A stretch of DNA of 8,152 nucleotides, from assembly GCA_007129635.1 (NCBI GenBank), contig SKVE01000930.1, positions 1 through 8,152 of the forward strand, written 5' to 3'. This DNA is from Planctomycetaceae bacterium (GTDB lineage Bacteria; Planctomycetota; Planctomycetia; Pirellulales; Pirellulaceae). Made by a program: the position numbers and the translations under genes. This document shows positions 7,501 to 8,152 of this stretch, in pieces. How positions within the stretch are numbered: the stretch's first letter is position 1; every line of letters starts with the position of its first letter. The notes below the pieces were generated by a model. The model saw only the letters and a list, made by a program, of their open reading frames with translations, had not been told where the DNA came from and did not search any database.

Positions 7501-7591
7501 TCCGGCTCTGGCGGAAAAGGGGCACAACCACCATGGTCATGCGCACCCCGCAGACAATCAGGGGCAGGGAAACGATCAGGGGGATACATAG
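4526..7591 (+). CDS. actB: Alternative complex III subunit ActB: Tat-targeted molybdopterin-oxidoreductase-like domain fused to a four-cluster iron-sulfur domain
   Basis: The 1021-residue product is a B1-B2 fusion. It opens with a conserved cytoplasmic extension (MIEPSTGKKYWQSL), then an internal twin-arginine signal, SRRRWLQLMGASFALAGLAGC (43-63), ending in a lipobox-like LAGC. The large middle (about 64-745) is a molybdopterin oxidoreductase-like domain, with GGNPVYDAP at 413-421. In characterised ACIII this domain carries no molybdenum cofactor. The C-terminal ferredoxin-like domain has cysteines C769/772/775/779, C824/827/832/836, C856/862/866, C909/912 and C939/943. That is 15 ligands, which fits three 4Fe-4S clusters and one 3Fe-4S cluster; residue 859, usually cysteine, is threonine. 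It relays electrons from the quinol site at ActC to the ActA hemes. The tail has a histidine cluster (1000-1007). ATG 4526 overlaps the actA stop as ATGA, which suggests translational coupling; the upstream TTG 4508 is rejected. Polysulfide-reductase-type enzymes are related but do not have this layout. Confidence 0.96.
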   Translation: MIEPSTGKKYWQSLGELQNAPEFEAMLHREFPEAASEFPEGVSRRRWLQLMGASFALAGLAGCRYQQDKLVALSARPVDRIPGKPQKYATSIELAGGVRHLLMTCFDGRPLKVEGNADHPAGQRGTDAWAQACILGMYDPDRGTQLVQREGQQARIRAWTDFDDVLDGRLRDWKTAGGEGLAVLVEPSPSLSLASMLDRLQQEFPSAKIYQHSSVPRSNPVQGARSAWGQPCRARLSLDQAQVIVALDADLLTDDPDALSLARDFAAGRDPDGPSMNRLYAVESQFTVTGASADHRLAVKSSEIGAVLDEIEQLVEQHAEAGQVAVDASAAKRDRILRAIADDLLRHAGRSVVVAGWRQPPEVHARVYRLNARLDNVGKTITFLEDPLPSYDDLKTLVSDVSSGKVRSLVILGGNPVYDAPADLDIESALSAVGTTIHLSVDQNETSRLCDWYLPGAHAFESWGDVRAWDGTVSVTQPLIEPLCNGRSALELLARMCGDRREPQRIVRQAIDARWGGSPLNQAAWRRLLHDGYLEGSGLPPVEVQPVEVTEPTDSTPSEGDQLEVVFCIDPAVYDGRFANNGWLQETPRFLSKLTWDNTALISPRTAERLGIEHGELIQITAGDQSLQIPAFVLPGQAEGSIGVALGYGRTAAGMVGGDPLAGIAPVGVNANQLRTSDTLFIRTGVSVTGTGQSYRLATTQDHHAIDRVGMEETRRRIGVLIREAELDEYQEHPDFAQHVVHHPPLKSLWTEFSFDGYAWGMSIDLNKCIGCNACMLACQSENNVPVVGKEQVSGSRERHWIRVGRYFSGDLDDPQAVHQPITCQHCELAPCEQVCPVAATVHSDEGLNDMVYNRCIGTRYCGNNCPYKVRRFNYFDYTKPLHTPGRELVQLSVNPEVTVRSRGVMEKCTYCVQRIQNGKIDAKAQRRTLQDGEIMTACQQACPTQAIEFGDLNESDSRVARAHASPRSYAILAELNIKPRTEYLARVRNPHPALAEKGHNHHGHAHPADNQGQGNDQGDT

Positions 7592-7744
7592 AGAGGCTCG
7601 GAGATCAAGAAGGGTTGTTTACCGGCGGCGTGGAGATTCCATGCAAGGCAAATCGGCTGAGCATCCTTCACGATCTTCGAGTGGTTTTTTCGGTTGCCGG
7701 CGTCCAGTCGGCGGTTATCAGCAACGGGAAGCATAGCAGACAAC
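7592..7744 (+). other. Spacer between actB and actC (153 bp)
   Basis: The spacer is long next to the overlapping actA-actB junction. It has a six-T run (7685-7690) with only a poor hairpin before it, and GTTGC (7693-7697) can pair with GCAAC (7721-7725) around a smaller GCCG/CGGC stem (7696-7699 with 7709-7712, competing for two bases). A 31-codon open frame (7641-7736) has no ribosome site or recognisable content. I see no terminator strong enough to split the operon and no clear promoter. Confidence 0.5.
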
Positions 7745-8152
7745 ATGGCAGGCACGCTTACCACCACCACGGTCGACAATACCTTCGAAGATCCCGGCCG
7801 CCGCGCGCCCTTGGTGCTCGGAGACCAGGATTACGCCTCGTTGACCGACACCGTCTGTAAGATCCCCGAACGCCAGTGGCCCTCGATGGCCTGGTTTATC
7901 TGTTTCGGGATCTCGTCCTCCTTGACGATCATGCTGTTCGGATTGATCGGGCATTTGATCTTTACGGGCATCGGGGTCTGGGGCAACAACCACCCGGTCT
8001 TCTGGGGTTGGCCGATTGTGAACTTCGTGTTCTGGGTCGGGATCGGTCACGCGGGGACGCTGATCTCGGCCATCCTCTGCTTGTTTCGCCAGCAATGGCG
8101 GACCAGCATCAACCGGTTCGCCGAAGCGATGACGATCTTTGCGGTCACGTGT
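7745..8152 (+). CDS. actC: Alternative complex III subunit ActC, NrfD/PsrC-like quinol-binding membrane protein (partial, right end cut off)
   Basis: The frame is open from ATG 7745 to the window edge, giving the first 136 residues; the complete family protein is usually well over 400 residues with about ten membrane helices. A hydrophilic N-terminus includes [18 protein letters not shown] (25-42), the conserved lead-in of this subunit. A first membrane helix spans about 49-76. The next, at about 88-114, carries [18 protein letters not shown] (99-116), a strong ActC signature. After it comes [17 protein letters not shown], again typical, leading into a third helix. In ACIII, ActC holds the quinol oxidation site near the ActB iron-sulfur domain and may take part in proton translocation. 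The start lacks a well-placed Shine-Dalgarno: GGGAA at 7726-7730 is 14 bases away. No nearer in-frame start exists and the N-terminus fits the family. NrfD of other complexes is an alternative that the actAB context excludes. Confidence 0.93.
   Translation, partial: MAGTLTTTTVDNTFEDPGRRAPLVLGDQDYASLTDTVCKIPERQWPSMAWFICFGISSSLTIMLFGLIGHLIFTGIGVWGNNHPVFWGWPIVNFVFWVGIGHAGTLISAILCLFRQQWRTSINRFAEAMTIFAVTC

Noticed and set aside
6770..7546. 258-codon minus-strand frame opposite the ActB iron-sulfur domain
   Set aside because: It is an antisense shadow; the plus-strand frame carries unmistakable cluster-binding cysteine motifs.
7668..7690. Terminator ending in the six-T run before actC
   Set aside because: The preceding bases form only about three base pairs before mismatches, so the stem is too weak to call.
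7641..7736. 31-codon open frame in the actB-actC spacer
   Set aside because: No ribosome site, no recognisable content, and the length is expected by chance in this G+C-rich DNA.

Overview
The window looks like chromosomal DNA of a planctomycete-type bacterium. The reasons are the gene content (an alternative complex III cluster that starts with a pentaheme cytochrome and a fused ActB), the moderately high G+C, the mixed use of Shine-Dalgarno sites and the large unrecognised protein. The phylum call is an inference from style and gene order; no rRNA or other marker is present.

Layout, left to right. Positions 1-256 carry no gene but hold a long two-tier hairpin (about 75-150) that reads as an intrinsic terminator for the leftward gene that follows. 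Positions 257-2209 (minus strand) encode a 650-residue soluble protein that I do not recognise. Its C-terminal half has conserved-looking blocks and a faint kinase-like feel. Positions 2210-2541 are a divergent intergenic region with a five-unit 15-bp tandem repeat and weak promoter candidates on both strands. Positions 2542-3543 (plus strand) encode a zinc-free MDR-family quinone oxidoreductase-like enzyme. It is closed by a strong perfect-stem terminator at 3582-3619.

From 3855 to the right edge runs the start of an alternative complex III (ACIII) operon: actA (membrane-anchored pentaheme cytochrome c), actB (Tat-targeted, molybdopterin-oxidoreductase-like domain fused to a four-cluster ferredoxin domain) and the first 136 codons of actC (NrfD/PsrC-like quinol-binding membrane subunit). 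actA and actB overlap by ATGA; actC follows after 153 bp. Together they would form the quinol-oxidising core: ActC takes electrons from menaquinol or ubiquinol, the ActB iron-sulfur clusters pass them on, and the ActA hemes hand them to a later cytochrome or terminal oxidase. The remaining act genes and probably a cytochrome oxidase would lie beyond the right edge.

I found no clearly undescribed multi-gene system. The items most worth a second look are the unrecognised 650-residue protein, the 15-bp tandem repeat beside a possible promoter, and the long hairpin at the left edge, which could be a dispersed repeat.
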